Assembly (NCBI GenBank): GCA_012064385.1
Contig: QRDG01001733.1
Span: 62,001 to 126,000 of the forward strand
DNA from: Puccinellia tenuiflora
Lineage: Eukaryota > Streptophyta > Magnoliopsida > Poales > Poaceae
DNA length: 64,000 bases
Direction: 5' to 3'
The translations under genes and the position numbers were made by a program. A model generated the notes under the pieces. That model was not told the origin of the DNA, made no database searches, and worked only from the letters and a program-made list of their open reading frames with translations. The number at the start of each line of letters is the position of its first letter. The stretch's first letter is position 1. Shown in pieces: positions 1 through 12,094 of the stretch.

Positions 1-2560
1 GGAGACTTGTAGGTTGGTAAGGCTATAGGAAGTTATTTTATCTAAACTACATCTATCTATGACCTATGATGGTTATTCACTTGAGAATAATAACGTCATA
101 CTTATATGGAGTATTCTTATCTAGTCTTCTATTGGTATAATACTTATCCATCTTGTTCTTTCTAAAATCTGGTACCAAGTGAGAGGTTGCTCTCTATAAT
201 AGTTGTAGTTTATCTAAGTCAGTGATATCTATGTGGTATCATTGATGATGTCATCCTATGAAGTAGAACCCTATGGGAGTTGATGATGGAAGGACAAGAG
301 AAGAGAAGAACAATGGTGAGTTGGATATACTAAGCCATGCAAGTTATGGTAAGTATGCCACGTTAATATGGTTTATGACCGAAGAGGATGTCGGATGATT
401 AGATACCTTTACAAGGAGGATATGGAGTAGTGCACTTGCCACAAGTAAAGTATTATGGTATTCATGTATACCAATAGTACCTACACGAGTGAACGTGAGG
501 TTACACTTGAAGATATGCAGATTTATGGAAGCACGTCAAGGCATGAAGACGAAGTTCAAGTCCAAGAAGACTTAGTTCCTTTTTGAACTAAGATGGAGAT
601 AGGTATAATTAGACACTAGGTCAGAGTTACCTAATTGCGAATGGTCAATTGGGGTAAATACTCTTATAAGTCACGCTTTGAGTGAAGGGTAAACCTGTCC
701 CTTAAGCCAGTGAGGCAAGAGTTGTTATATGAAATAGGTCTATAAGGTAATATATATACCTAACTTGTAATGTATAGCATCTGAGCCTTGGTACTTGAGA
801 TGTTTATACTCAAAGTACTACGTATTTTATTGGCTAATGATGCATGAGTGATATATAATTATATTTGGGATTTATTGGTTCTTATTGGATTTTTGATTGA
901 CTAGATCTGAGCATGAAGTTTGAACTTGATGTGCAAATGCATGTTGCAACATTTTGTTCTTTCTTGATGTTACTGGTCTAGAGGGTTCATAGGTTAGTAT
1001 GAGAGCGTTCTGAGTGATCAGAATTGTTGCAGCAATGGAAGCTCGCGAAGAGAAGGAAGTCAAAAAGAAGACAAGGATCTACCAAAGATGTTGCAAGCAA
1101 AGCTAAATTAGGAGACATATCTATGAAGGAAGATTGTGAAGTTTTGCTTATCAGGTCACAACGTCGTTTCATGGATGACAAACACAATGACGGAGGTCAT
1201 GGGATGACAGAGACAAAAGGGAAATTCTAAGACATTGAAAGAAGAAGCAATAAAATGCAGATACATGTTAACGAGATTGTTTTAACTTGGTGGAGGAGAT
1301 TGTTGTAGGAGCAAAGAAGAGATATTGATACTACTGGGATCAAGCTTGAGAAGCAGTTTATCAACACATATGTGTCCAAGAGTACTATAAGGTTGTAGAT
1401 AAAGGAGGATGAAGACCGAAAGAACGTGGATATTTCCAGTTCTGCAAGAATAAATAGGGAGTTGATCGTCTATTGTAGACATCATCAATGATGAAAGAAG
1501 TGAAACTAATTGCCAAACATGGAGTTCATTGTTCTGAAGAATATTTGAATCAAGGGAAGAGAGTCTAGTTTGTTGTGGATTGATGATAAGTCAAGAAAGT
1601 TGACCATTTTGGACGAGAGTATCTGACACTGGTGAAGCCAAAGTACTAAAGTTACAACTTTTATCCAGAGCCACTATTAAGAAGGGGGTTATCAACAAGA
1701 TTGAAGTCTTAGATTCCTCTCCTCAAAAGGTAGATATATCTTGTATTCTTCGAATTTTTTTGAAAACCTAGTAATCGTATCTCTTTATCGGAAGACGACA
1801 CTGGGAATTCGCAATATTTTGGATATATACCTATGTTCTTCGTGAGACCATTAGGTAGGTATACCTAGATTTGAGCAAAAAGGTGAGTTATGAAGCTCGA
1901 CTTAATAGAGTTGACTGAATAAAGCTCAATGGATTAGAGCTGATGAAAGGAAGTTTGTCTACCCGGACTCCAGAACAGAGGAAAACTCAGGAAACTTCAA
2001 GGAGAAAAGGGAATCATATACGTTGATTAGTACTTGACGGAGAAGACATGTCGTTAGAAGGGAATACGATGACGAAGAGAAGGTCGAAGTAGTACCAAGT
2101 CTCGATGGATGAAGTTCTATAAAGCTGAAAAGAACAACTAACCCAGAGGTTATGAAACGAAAGCCAATAGTTACTATCAGAAAGAAAGTCTTGCTAGTCT
2201 CGGGATTGTTGGGAAGTGAACCAACAAACATATCGGAAGGTCGTATAAGGATGTAAATGAAGATCTTCGACAGAGAGCTATAAAGCCATGGAAATGCGAG
2301 GAGTCAGAGTTGATGATTTAAGATACATGAAGGAGTAATAGAATCGTCAGAATCTAACAAATATTAGATGAAAGTTGACAGATGTATAGTATGGATCAAG
2401 GGAAGATGCAGAAAAGTATGTGGAATAAAGGGTCACCAATATCTGCGTCCACGTCAGAAGAGAATTTGAGTGAATCAATATTAGCAAAAATTCTTTTTAC
2501 TTACCTCTACGTGAGAGGAGCCGAAACTTCGGGACGAAGTTTTTGTTAAGGGGGGAAGGC
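1..2560 (+). mobile_element. 3' internal part of a plus-strand LTR retrotransposon, non-coding
   Basis: This stretch has only short ORFs and no recognisable gag, protease, RT or integrase motif. It ends in a purine-rich run (2549-2559, aggggggaagg) directly before a TGTA that starts the LTR, which is the polypurine-tract arrangement of an LTR element. The phrase just before it (gggacgaagttttt) is typical of the 3' ends of grass Ty3/gypsy elements. The lack of coding capacity together with the 4.6-kb LTR recalls Triticeae LARD/Sukkula-type elements, but this name is a guess. The 5' half lies left of the window. Confidence 0.6.
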
Positions 2561-5500
2561 TGTAATACCCCAGCAGTTAGCAATCAACAAAGGGTAGAAG
2601 TATGATTTTGTGCATCTGCATGCATGCATCTGAAAATCCGAATAAATTTTTTCGCAAAATAAAACCCTGGAGGGATTGGTGATCATTCAACTTCATGAGT
2701 AGAGTTAGCTCATCTGAGGTGAATGTGATAAGTTTTGACATGACCTCCAGGCATTTTTACTGGTTGCGGGAAATAAGATCCATATTGGAATATACAAATG
2801 ATATTGAATTGGAGAACTTATTTTGATGAATAACAAAATTATGCATGCTTATATAAATAAGAAAATAACTCATAAGTAAATTACCAACTCAACACCTATC
2901 ACATCTCAAAGAGTTATTAAAACAAACTAATAATGTAATTGGTTGAAAACCAGAAAACTTTGTCCTTGCTTTGCCTCAACCATAAAAGCTAATATAAATG
3001 CTTAAGTAATCCTATATTACAACAAACTTGATCTTCTCATTTGATCTTAGCTTCTTATCTCCAAATCTTTCCAAAGGCATTCCTGCAAGGCAAATCAAAT
3101 AAGAAAGAAACTTGGGATGAGATTCAAAGGTTTTGTGTGTTATATAGAAGTAGTTTGGTAACAAGATTAGCTACCTTGTTAACAGATTTCTTTTGTATAC
3201 CTAAAAGCAATTGAATGTCAAATAAATTAAATAAGGTTCAAAACAAAGTCCCTTGTGATCAAAATGTTTGCCCTCACCATAAGGGTGAGGCAACTTATTT
3301 ATGGAGCTTAATTAATGGATATTAGGATCTTGCCCTAATATCCAAACTTTGACTAAAGAGATCAACATTGCTTCAAAGGAGACAAGAGTTTATGGAGCAA
3401 ACTTGGATCATGTCAAGTCAAGCAGGCAACAAGAATAGGAGCAACATTTGGCCATACAAGAGAAGGGACAAGAGCAACAGGGATGTATCTGCCAAGAAGG
3501 AAATCTATCTTCTCCTCCAATCCAATCAAGTGTTTAATTAAATTAAGGTAACCACATAATAATTTTGCCCTAAATGAATTTTATCTCAAATAAGAATGTT
3601 AGCCTTGTGTTTTAGACCACAAGTCTTCAATAAATTAATTGACTATGAAAATGTTAATTATTCTTCTTTAAAAACCTTTCCCAACTCTTGTGTACGAGCA
3701 ATAAATTCTTGAGAAACAAAAGTAACAACTCTATAATTCCCTCTCTATATATTTACTTCATAACAAAGTTTTAATTATTATTTTTGATAAAGGTCCACAA
3801 GAGAGTTTATAATTACAACTCAAATGACTAAAACTACTCTCTATTTTAAAATGTGACAAATAAGTTTCAAAAATTCAAAACAAAAATATTTGGAGCTTCT
3901 CTATAATATTAGGAGCATCCATGAATTTTTCTATGATTTTTGGACTTATCTAAAATCCCTAATTAATTATGTGAAGTTTCTGTTTTAAAAGTTTTTGAAA
4001 TTAAGGAAAAGCTCAGGGGGTTTTTCAGAAAAATCCTTTTCTTTCTTTTCTTTCTTCTTCCTTCTCCAGACAGAAGGACGACAGCGACCGTCGCCGTGCC
4101 ACCTCCTGCTTGCCGACGCGCCGTGGAGGATAAGACCCCGGGGAGACGTCCCCATCTCGCTCACTCTCCCCTCTCCCGCGTCGCTCTCCCTTTTTCTCTC
4201 TCTCTCCCAGGAAACCGACCGAAACCCTAACCCTAGCCCGTACTGCCGCCGTCGTGCCCCTCAAATCGCCGGCGAACGGTGGAGCTCCGCGGCCGGAGAC
4301 CTTGTCTATCGTCTTTGCTTCGTCGCCCTCGACCTCTAGGTGGAAGCCGCGCTTGCTGGGATGGTCCATAGACGGAGAACGCCGGCGACGCCCCGAACGC
4401 CGCCGCTGGACATCGAGCTCGATTTCGTCGCCACCGTTGCCTCCCCGACGCCTAAACCTTGTCCGGCAGCCTCTGGGTGAGCTCCTCTTCCTTTTGCCCC
4501 ACTCCGTTGCGTTGATTGCATCTCGGTTTGTCAAATTGCCGTCGGCCGTAGTGCGCCGCCGCCGCACGTCATCGTCGCCGACGTTCCGGCGACCAAAAAA
4601 GGGAGGCGCCGCCACCCTTAGATGCTCCTCGGTCACGCGCATCTCATGCGCTAGATCCCTCCGGCCGGGGTGGTCGGATTCGGCCGGGCCGAGGCCAGCA
4701 GGGCCGCGGGTGTGGAAGGCTGACGTCAGCCGACGTCAGCGCGAGTTAATCTTTTCTGAAAATGTTAAAACCCTGACCAGTGGGACCCCTTGTCAGATAT
4801 TTAATCTTTTCCAAAAATTTCAGAAAATATTTAAAAATTGTAAATTCAATAACTTTTAATTCCTAAATCATAAAAATACAAATAATATATCAAAATGCTT
4901 AGAAAAATGAAATCTTTTTGATTATGCTAAATTGATAATTGTTTAACCAACAAAAAAATAAAAGTTGTTTAGAATTACCAAAATGCCACTTAAACATCAC
5001 TTAAAATTTTGAAATGCAAATAAATTTCTAAAATTAAATAAAAATATGTTTTCAACTCCAAATTTTATAAGGATTTCAAATATGATTTTTATTTAATTTA
5101 TTGAAAAGGTTTTATTGAATGAAAAATACAAAGATCCATAAATGGATATAATTTCAATTATCTTAAAATAAATTATTTGAAAATAATTTTCTTATGTAAT
5201 TAATTCAAAGGTAGTAAGTGGAATTGAATTGTACTAACTTCTAAAACAACTTATTTTCTAAAAGAAAATGAATTTGAAATAAAGGTTCAACACATAAAAT
5301 CTGAATTCTTATACTATTTTGTAAATGACTGTCCTGTTACTCATCCTAGGTAAAACACACAAAAAGGAGTTCATTTGAAAATCAATCACTCTAGTGTTAT
5401 TACCTTTTGAAAGTAGTTAGATAAAATAAAATTATGAAATAAATGCAATCCTTAACTGAGCACCTGTAAGTTGTTTATTAATCATGTATAACATTACTTT

Positions 5501-7180
5501 GGCAATCATAGCAAACACTTAAGTCTAAAAGTTATAACAACTCAAAGCATTTCACCGTTAACAAAATAATCAATAACGCGAAGCACTTACTTGTGAGTTT
5601 GGGTATTTTGGGTTTTATTCGATGCATCTCATATTTATGCATAATAGCATATTGCAAGTGTTTCCAGTAGTCCTTACCCGGACTACTTTGCTGTTTTCAG
5701 ATCTCCGGGTTCTGACGCAACCCTAGAACCCCGAAGGGCATGAACTGCCACCTCTGCCACAGGCAAGTTCATCACTTGCTCATACCTCTTGAAATATTTG
5801 TTAGAAAACTATTTGCAAAATCCTATTATACTATCACCTTTATACAAAAGGAAGCATAAAAACCTATTTCTTTAATAATATGACTATTTGGCTATCTACC
5901 TGCTTGGTGGTAACCTATTATGGATGGCAGATGGGACCATGGTAAGATGAATAGGTCCGGAGGTCCCATTTGCACGGGAAAGTATTACCTAGGATTAACA
6001 ACAAATGCCGTCATAATGATTGCGCCGTAAAGACGCGTTAACCATAAGACCTGGAATGGGACGGGAAATGCCATCTGTACCTCTCCCGGATGCATGTCAA
6101 CGGGCTGCCAGTGCCGTAGGCTGTAGGTCTTGCGGGACTACATGCACATGGGTGGGATCCCTTAATTCCCACGGAGACTGGGGTCTAGGATGGTCTGCAA
6201 GGAGAGCCTAGGTGTCTACCGTGAGGGGTAGAGCATCAGGGGTAAACTCGCTATGCATGAATTGGGTGGGCATGCGTTGTGCGGAGAGGCACAGTGAATG
6301 ACTTGGATCAAAAACTGGGCCCCACACCAGAGAGAGTGTGGACGGGAAAGATCACCCGGTTGTGCAACAAAGTCTTGATCTCTTATGGGTAAAGTAACGC
6401 ACCTCTGCAGAGTGTAAAAAATTGTAACATGTTACTCCCTGTTCCGGGAAGGAGCTGCGAACGCTGCAGGAAAGGAACTCCATGAAAGTTCTAGCCCTGT
6501 GAAGGATGACGGGCATAGTCTTCAGAAATAAAAGCAACCTCTTGAAGAAATGTTTACAAAAAACCTTGCATTAAGCTTAAGGCTCCCTGGAGTCTAAAGC
6601 TGTAGCTAGTGCATCAAACTTCCCACCGTACATAATGGACTTGCTGGGTAACGCTGGTTACTCACCCTTGCCCTTTTGACCCCCTGCTTAGAATTGTGGA
6701 GCCATCAAAGGAGAGACGGTGGTTCAGCATGACATCGAGATCTTCATCAAGGAGTCAACCGCTACTTCACCAACCGAAGCACGACTACAACTATGGCCAC
6801 GAAGAAGCAATGTCAACGATGTCGAAGAGATCACACTGCCAATGAAGGAGACCACGCTTACTGGAGGAACGAGTACAAGTCCGGATAATCTTATTCCGGA
6901 TAGAATAGATTAAGGTGGTGGCAACAGCAGTAGTGGATTAGGAGTTAAAGCTAGAGTTGATCTCCAGCTTAGTGCTACGAATTGGCTCTCTCTCTGGATT
7001 TCATTTGCACGAGGCTATCCTCTATGTATCGAGGAGGCTCTCGAGATTTTGTATTGAATATTGTTGTAATCCTATAGTTTTACCTTGGACCTGCTATGTT
7101 TCTGTTGTACCACTCTGAAGGATGTAATATTCACGGATAGGTCCTTCTGTGAGTATTATATCAACGACTTGCACACTACA
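2561..7180 (+). repeat. 3' LTR (4.6 kb) of the plus-strand retroelement
   Basis: It starts TGTAATACCCC right after the polypurine tract and ends CACTACA, giving TGTA/TACA terminal inverted repeats. The 4620-bp length is unusually long. Inside are a GC-rich, exon-like stretch (about 4070-4740), then a direct gacgtcag repeat, a 'gtgggacccc..tgtcag' motif and an AT-rich module (4810-4930) that recurs elsewhere in this window. The following 5 bases (7181-7185, ccatg) would be the target-site duplication; the matching copy would be outside the window. ORFs inside (for example 4254-4859) are in GC-rich leader-like DNA and resemble no known protein. The exact right end is inferred from the terminal inverted repeat and from where homology to the next element begins. 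Confidence 0.6.
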
Positions 7181-7200
7181 CCATGCAGTGGTGTGCTGGG

Positions 7201-8391
7201 TCACCGCAAGTCCTTGGCGAGGTTTTCTTGGGGCTGGGGGCCTGACGAGGCTGCTTCCTTGTCGGGGGGTTCTGGGCTTGGCGAGGTGGAGTTCTGCTTG
7301 TCGAGGACTGGCTCTTCTCTTTCAGCCACCAAGACCGCGCTTGCCGTCTGAGGAGTGGCTGCAAGGTACAGCTTCAGAGGCTCGCGAGGGCGTGGGACGA
7401 CCATGATGGGTGGGCTCGCCAGGTATTTCTTTAAGTCCTCAAAGGCCTTTGCTGCTTCGGGGGTCCACTTGAAAGGACCGGACCTCTTCATGATGTTGAA
7501 AAATGGCAGCGCCTTCTCGCCGAATTTGGAGATGAAACGGCCAAGGCTGGCCATACATCCCGCTAAGCGTTGCATGTCCTTGAGGCGACGAGGGGGCTGC
7601 ATCTGCTCTATGGCCTTGATTTTGTCGGGATTGGCCTCAATGCCGCGGTGGGATACCAGGAAACCGAGGAGCTTGCCTGAAGGGACCCCGAAGACGCACT
7701 TGGCGGGGTTCAGCTTGATGTTGACCTTGCGCAGGTTGGCAAAAGTCTCCTCGAGGTCCTGGATGAGCGTGTCCTTCTCGCGAGTTTTGACGACGATGTC
7801 GTCGACGTAGGCCTCTGCATTCCTCCCCATTTGAGCTCCCAAGGCGATCCTCATGAGGCGCTGGAAAGTGGCGCCAGCGTTCTTCAGACCGAAGGGCATA
7901 CAGACGTAGCAAAACACACCGCAAGGGGTGAGAAATGCTGTCTTCTCCTCGTCCTCCTTCGCCATCTTGATCTGGTGATAACCAGAGAAGGCATCCAGAA
8001 AACAGAGGAGTGCGCAGCCGGCGGTGGAGTCTACGATCTGGTCGATCCTCGGGAGGGGATAGGGGTCCTTGGGGCAGGCCTTGTTGAGGTCGGTGAAGTC
8101 GATGCAGAGGCGACTCCCTCCGGTGTGCTTGGGGACGACCACACCGTTGGCGAGCCAAGTGGGGTGGACCACTTCCTTGATGATGCTGGCCTTCTTCAGC
8201 TTGTCTACTTCCTTGACGATGAAGTCTTGCTTCTCTGGCGCTTGGCGCCGCGCTTTTTGCTTGACGGGGCGTGCGTTTGGGCACACGGCTAAGTGGTGCT
8301 TGATCACCTCCCTCGGTACTCCGGACATATCTGACGGTGTCCAGGCGAACATGTCAGAGTTTGCCCTGAGGAAGGCGACGAGCGCGCTTTC
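7201..8391 (-). CDS. Gypsy element 1 reverse transcriptase (partial pol)
   Basis: The frame is open from just after a UAG at 8392-8394 to a stop near 7201. It holds the RT palm and fingers: an FAWTPSDM start block, the DLNKACPKDPYPLP block, FLDAFSGYHQI, MPFGLKNAGATFQRLM and the catalytic YVDDI (near 7795-7803), followed by the connection region and the first residues of RNase H (LYLAATPQTASAVLVAERE). The C-terminal 35 residues are a Pro/Ser-rich linker, after which the element is cut, so RNase H and integrase are missing. It would copy element RNA to DNA in virus-like particles. The frame is the same as gag-protease, so expression would need read-through of the UAG. The first Met (8352) is probably not a real start. 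Confidence 0.85.
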   Translation of the reverse strand, partial: ESALVAFLRANSDMFAWTPSDMSGVPREVIKHHLAVCPNARPVKQKARRQAPEKQDFIVKEVDKLKKASIIKEVVHPTWLANGVVVPKHTGGSRLCIDFTDLNKACPKDPYPLPRIDQIVDSTAGCALLCFLDAFSGYHQIKMAKEDEEKTAFLTPCGVFCYVCMPFGLKNAGATFQRLMRIALGAQMGRNAEAYVDDIVVKTREKDTLIQDLEETFANLRKVNIKLNPAKCVFGVPSGKLLGFLVSHRGIEANPDKIKAIEQMQPPRRLKDMQRLAGCMASLGRFISKFGEKALPFFNIMKRSGPFKWTPEAAKAFEDLKKYLASPPIMVVPRPREPLKLYLAATPQTASAVLVAEREEPVLDKQNSTSPSPEPPDKEAASSGPQPQENLAKDLR

Positions 8392-10815
8392 CTATTTGGG
8401 AGGCAGGTTGGCGCCGATGGTGACGCAAGCCCCCGAGCCGCTCGCCTCCAGAGACACTTGTTTTGTCGCAGCCTTCTCCTGGGAGAACAACTGCTTCTTC
8501 TTCGCGGGGGGCCTCGGGAGGGGTTCCTCGTCCTCGTCAGCGGGTGACGCCACCGCGGCAGCCTTGTAGGCCGCTTGCGCAGCGTACAAGGCGTCCGAGA
8601 CCACGCCGCGGATGACAATGGTGCCACCCGAGCCAGGGAGCTTGACGAGGTTGTAGGCGTGGTGGGTCACCGCCATGAACTTGGCGAGGGCGGGGTAGCC
8701 GAGTATGGCGTTGTAGGGTAGGCCGATGTGTGCGACGTCGAAGTCGATCAGCTCGGTGCGGTAGTTGGCCTGGGTGCCGAAAGTGACGGCGAGCCTCACC
8801 TGCCCCAAAGGGGTGGTAAGACCCTCTGTCACTCCCGAGAAGGGCCTGGTAGGCATGAGCCGCTCATAGGGCACCTGCAGCTTCTCGAATGTCTCGATGG
8901 AGATGACGTTGAGGCCAGCACCCCCATCAATGAGCGTCTTAGAGACGGCGATGTTGTTGATGGTGGGGGTGCAGACCAACGGGATGGTGCCAACGGTTGA
9001 CGTGGACTTGGGGTGGTCGCCGGAGTCGAAAGTAATGGGGCACTGGGACCACTTGAGGGGCCTGGAGGCCTCGACTCCAGGGAGGGCTGCCGCGACCTCG
9101 CGGGCGAGTTGCTTGAAGTGGCGGTTGGAGCGAGGGGCCTGAGCCCCGCCAAGGATACAAGCTGCCCCGCGAGGCACCTGGTAGCCTTCGTCAGCCTCGG
9201 CAGGCAGGTTGTCGTTTGCGGGCTGGGCAGCGTTGGCCTGGGGGTTCTGCTGGTAGCTATCGTTGTAGTTGTTGTTCCAGCGTCGCCCCCCGCGGCCGCT
9301 GCGGCCTCCGCCGCGGCCTCCGCGGCCTCCATTTGCCTCGCGAGCCTCGCGAAGCCTCTTGATGTCGAAGCAGTCCTCGGTGGCGTGAGAGTGCCTGTTG
9401 TGGTAGATGCAGAAGGGACGGTCATCCTTCTTCTCAGGTCCTGCGGCTGGAGTGGCAGCTTGCCGAGACTGCTTGGCGTCAGGCTCTGCCGCGAGGACCG
9501 CAGTAGTCTTGCGCTTCTCAGAGGATTTCTTCTTTTTGGACCCCTCGGCAGGGTCCCCTGGCTCGTTCTTGACGAACAAGCGGCCCTCTTCAGCCTTGGC
9601 GCATTTGTCCGCCAAGTCGAAAAGCTTGACGACGGTGGTGATGTTGTCGTGGATGCCGAGCTTCTCGAGCATCCGCACGTCCGTGACCCCAGCCTGGAAG
9701 GCAGAAATGACCTGCGCGTCGGTGGCGTTGGGGATCTTGTTGCGCACTTGGCTGAAGCGCTGGATGTACTTGCGGAGGGTCTCGCCGGGCTTCTGACGCA
9801 CGGCGCGGAGGTCGTTGTAGGTGAGGCCACGCTCGTACGTGCCCTTGAAGTTGGCGATGAAGCACCGGCAGAGCTCCTCCCAAGAGCTGATGGACTCGGC
9901 GGGGAGGTTGGTGAGCCATGAGGACGCAGAGTCCTTGAGGGCCATGGGGAACCAGTTCGCCATGACCTTGTCGTCGCCCCCGGCAGCCTGGATGGCCAAA
10001 GAGTAGAGCTGCAGGAACTCCAGGGGGTTGTTCTTGCCGTCGTAGCGCGGAGGGAGGTCCGGCCTGAACTTGACTGGCCAAACGACGCGACGAAGGCTGC
10101 GAGTGAACGCGGCCGTCGTGCCGTAGGTGACCGTGCCGTTGGCAAGGGTGGCGCGGAGGTGGCGACCGGCGGTGGCGATGTCCTGAACGGCGCGGTTGCA
10201 GCGTTCTTGCCCGTGCTCGATGCTCACGCGCGCGTCCTCAGGGGCTCGCTGCACGATCTGGCAGTCGTGCGGCGACGACGCGTGCGACGCAGCGCGGCCG
10301 TCGCGAGGAGGAGCCCCCGCTGGAGCAGGTTGCGGTGCAACCGGTGGAGCTGGAGCGGGTGCGGGATGGAGAGGAGGTGCGGGAGGTGCGCCGTGCGCCA
10401 CGTCCCCCACGAGCGCAGAAGGGACCAGGGAACGAGACGGCGCGGGTACCGCGGCGCGAGCGGCGCCGACGAGCTCGGCAACGCGGTTGAGCCAGCCCTC
10501 CTGAGCCGCCGGCGTGGGGCGGTACTACAGCAGCTCCTGCGCCATGAGGAGCGCAGTCGCCGGGCTGGGCGCAGGGCGGCCCAGCGAGGAAGCAGCGTGG
10601 TCCCGCGACGGGGGCAGGGAGGAGGCCTCCTCTTCGCCGAGGCCGTCCTCAGCGTGGTCGATGTCGTCGTCGTCGGGGTGCTCGACGCGGGGCTCGGGGT
10701 CGACACGGCGCTCCGGAGCAGAGCCCCCACGCGGGCGGCCACGCGGGCGGCCTGCGGGAGCGGTGGCGGCGCTAGCCGTCCGGCGAGCGAGACGTTCAGC
10801 ACGAGAACCGGCCAT
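8392..10815 (-). pseudogene. Gypsy element 1 gag-protease (one internal stop)
   Basis: One frame runs from an ATG at 10815 (MAGSRAERLARR start, just inside the primer-binding site) to a TAG at 8392-8394, broken only by a TAG at 10525-10527 (probably from CAG). The long open part from 10410 has a proline-rich N-terminus, a retrotransposon gag capsid domain (WPVKFRPDLPPRYDG onward), a Lys-rich stretch, a modified zinc knuckle (CIYHNRHSHATEDC, near 9410), a Gly/Arg-rich segment and an aspartic-protease-like core with LIDGGAGLNVIS (near 8935). In this core DGG stands where DTG/DSG is usual, as in many plant gypsy elements. Gag would form the particle and protease would process the polyprotein. 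The terminal TAG is followed in frame by RT. Confidence 0.85.
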
Positions 10816-10844
10816 GGCTGTGTCGAGGATGAAGACGCGCCTCA

Positions 10845-10866
10845 GCCCCCTACCTGGCGCGCCAAA
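10845..10866 (-). promoter_or_regulatory. Primer-binding site of gypsy element 1
   Basis: Directly inside the LTR end (CCGACA on the minus strand) the sequence reads tttggcgcgccaggtagg. The position and the TGGCGC core match the tRNA primer sites of plant gypsy elements. I did not identify the exact tRNA. Confidence 0.6.
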
Positions 10867-11933
10867 TGTCGGAGATTGTCCCCAGGAACTAGGGGTGTCT
10901 CCAAGGTATCGTGTAAGGGGCTGAACACGGAGTCAAACAGTCCACAACGTGCTCCGGCGACGGTGCTCGTCAGGCTCGCTGCGGACGACACTGCAGAGAT
11001 TGACACAAGGTATTACCCAGGTTCAGGGCCCTCTTGTGGAGGTAAAACCCCTACGTCCTGCTATGGTGTATTGCACTGCTTGAAGAGTTTACAGTACAAG
11101 GAGAGCCTGTCGAGCTCGAGGTGGCTAACAATGGCTACTTACTAGTCTTTAGATCTAGGGTTAGGGTTTGCTAGAGCGGCACCAACCGAAGATCGAACCC
11201 TTTGCTTGGGCGTGCTCCTCCTCCTTTTATAGGCGTCCTGGGCCTCTTCTGCCCAAACATTTGGGCGGGAAGGGCTACCACATGGCGACGAAGGAGGAGG
11301 CACGGTGCACCGTAAAGGTGAGGTCTACCATAAAGGTAAAGATCGTGGACGCGGTCCACGGTAGGGGAACGGCGTCACCAAAGCTGAAAAGGGGGCACCG
11401 ACCAGCTGGACAGCAGGCTGGCGCTTGCCGAGGTGGGAGGCGGCCCATGGTGACGTCGTCCTTGGAGCGTAGCTGTAGACTGTTCCCTTGTCACCAAAGA
11501 GGCAATACTCATTGTCCGCTTTGCTTGGCTCCGCTTTGTTGACTGCTTTATACATGGAAACGGCAACTGCGGCGTCGTCGTCATCGCGCGTAGGCACGCG
11601 CGTCACTCTGCGCATGGCGCAGAGTCCATGTGCGATCTGCCGCGGGGGCAGAGATAGCTTCACGAAGAAAGCGTTTCGCGAGGCGAAAGGCCTCGCCAAG
11701 CCTCGCGGCTTGGTCCTTAGTAGAATTTGCGGGCGGCGTCGGAGACGCCTTGTCGAAGAGCGATCCCTCGCCAAGGGAAAGAACCCTTGGCAAGGAGAAC
11801 CCTTCGCGAGGAGAGAAAAACCTCGCGAAGCTCGCCAGGCTTGGAGAGCCTGGTCCTTAGTGAAAATCACCTGAAGAATCTTGTAGGCCCTGGCAGGCCG
11901 GCCCGTGGTACCCTGGTTTCCACTGTGCCGACA
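10867..11933 (-). repeat. 5' LTR of gypsy element 1
   Basis: The 1067-bp segment is bounded by perfect 6-bp inverted repeats TGTCGG and CCGACA. One end abuts the primer-binding site and gag leader; the other abuts foreign sequence. The five bases outside (11934-11938, actgc) are the candidate target-site duplication. ORFs on both strands within it are not recognisable proteins. Confidence 0.8.
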
Positions 11934-12094
11934 ACTGCTACTAGATACAATTTCGCCTTCGCTTGGGGCACCACCCAACTTATTAATATCCACCATCAGT
12001 GCTCAGCGAATTCCCTGGGTATACCTGGCATGTCGGCTGGACACCAGGCGAATATATCCCAGTTCTCACGCAGGAATTCGACGAGCGCGCTTTC

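Larger units (their letters stand above)
7181..11933 (-). mobile_element. Ty3/gypsy element 1 (5' LTR, gag, protease, partial RT), left end cut
   Basis: Read on the minus strand the order is 5' LTR (11933-10867), primer-binding site, gag, protease, reverse transcriptase and the start of RNase H. It stops at 7181, where the long LTR of the neighbouring plus-strand element begins. The simplest reading is that the plus-strand element inserted into this one, so its RNase H, integrase and 3' LTR should lie left of the window. The RT sequence (a DFTDLNKACPKDPYPLP block) is of the type found in the Tat branch of plant Ty3/gypsy elements. Confidence 0.8.

Noticed and set aside
4025..4859. Overlapping long ORFs on both strands in the GC-rich part of the long LTR
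   Set aside because: Open on both strands because of base composition; Arg/Ser/Pro-rich with no domain, and located inside an LTR.
8829..10145. 438-residue minus-strand ORF and the plus-strand ORFs at 9013-9921 and 10159-11145
   Set aside because: They are other-frame shadows of the gag-protease frame, which has recognisable capsid, zinc-knuckle and protease motifs.
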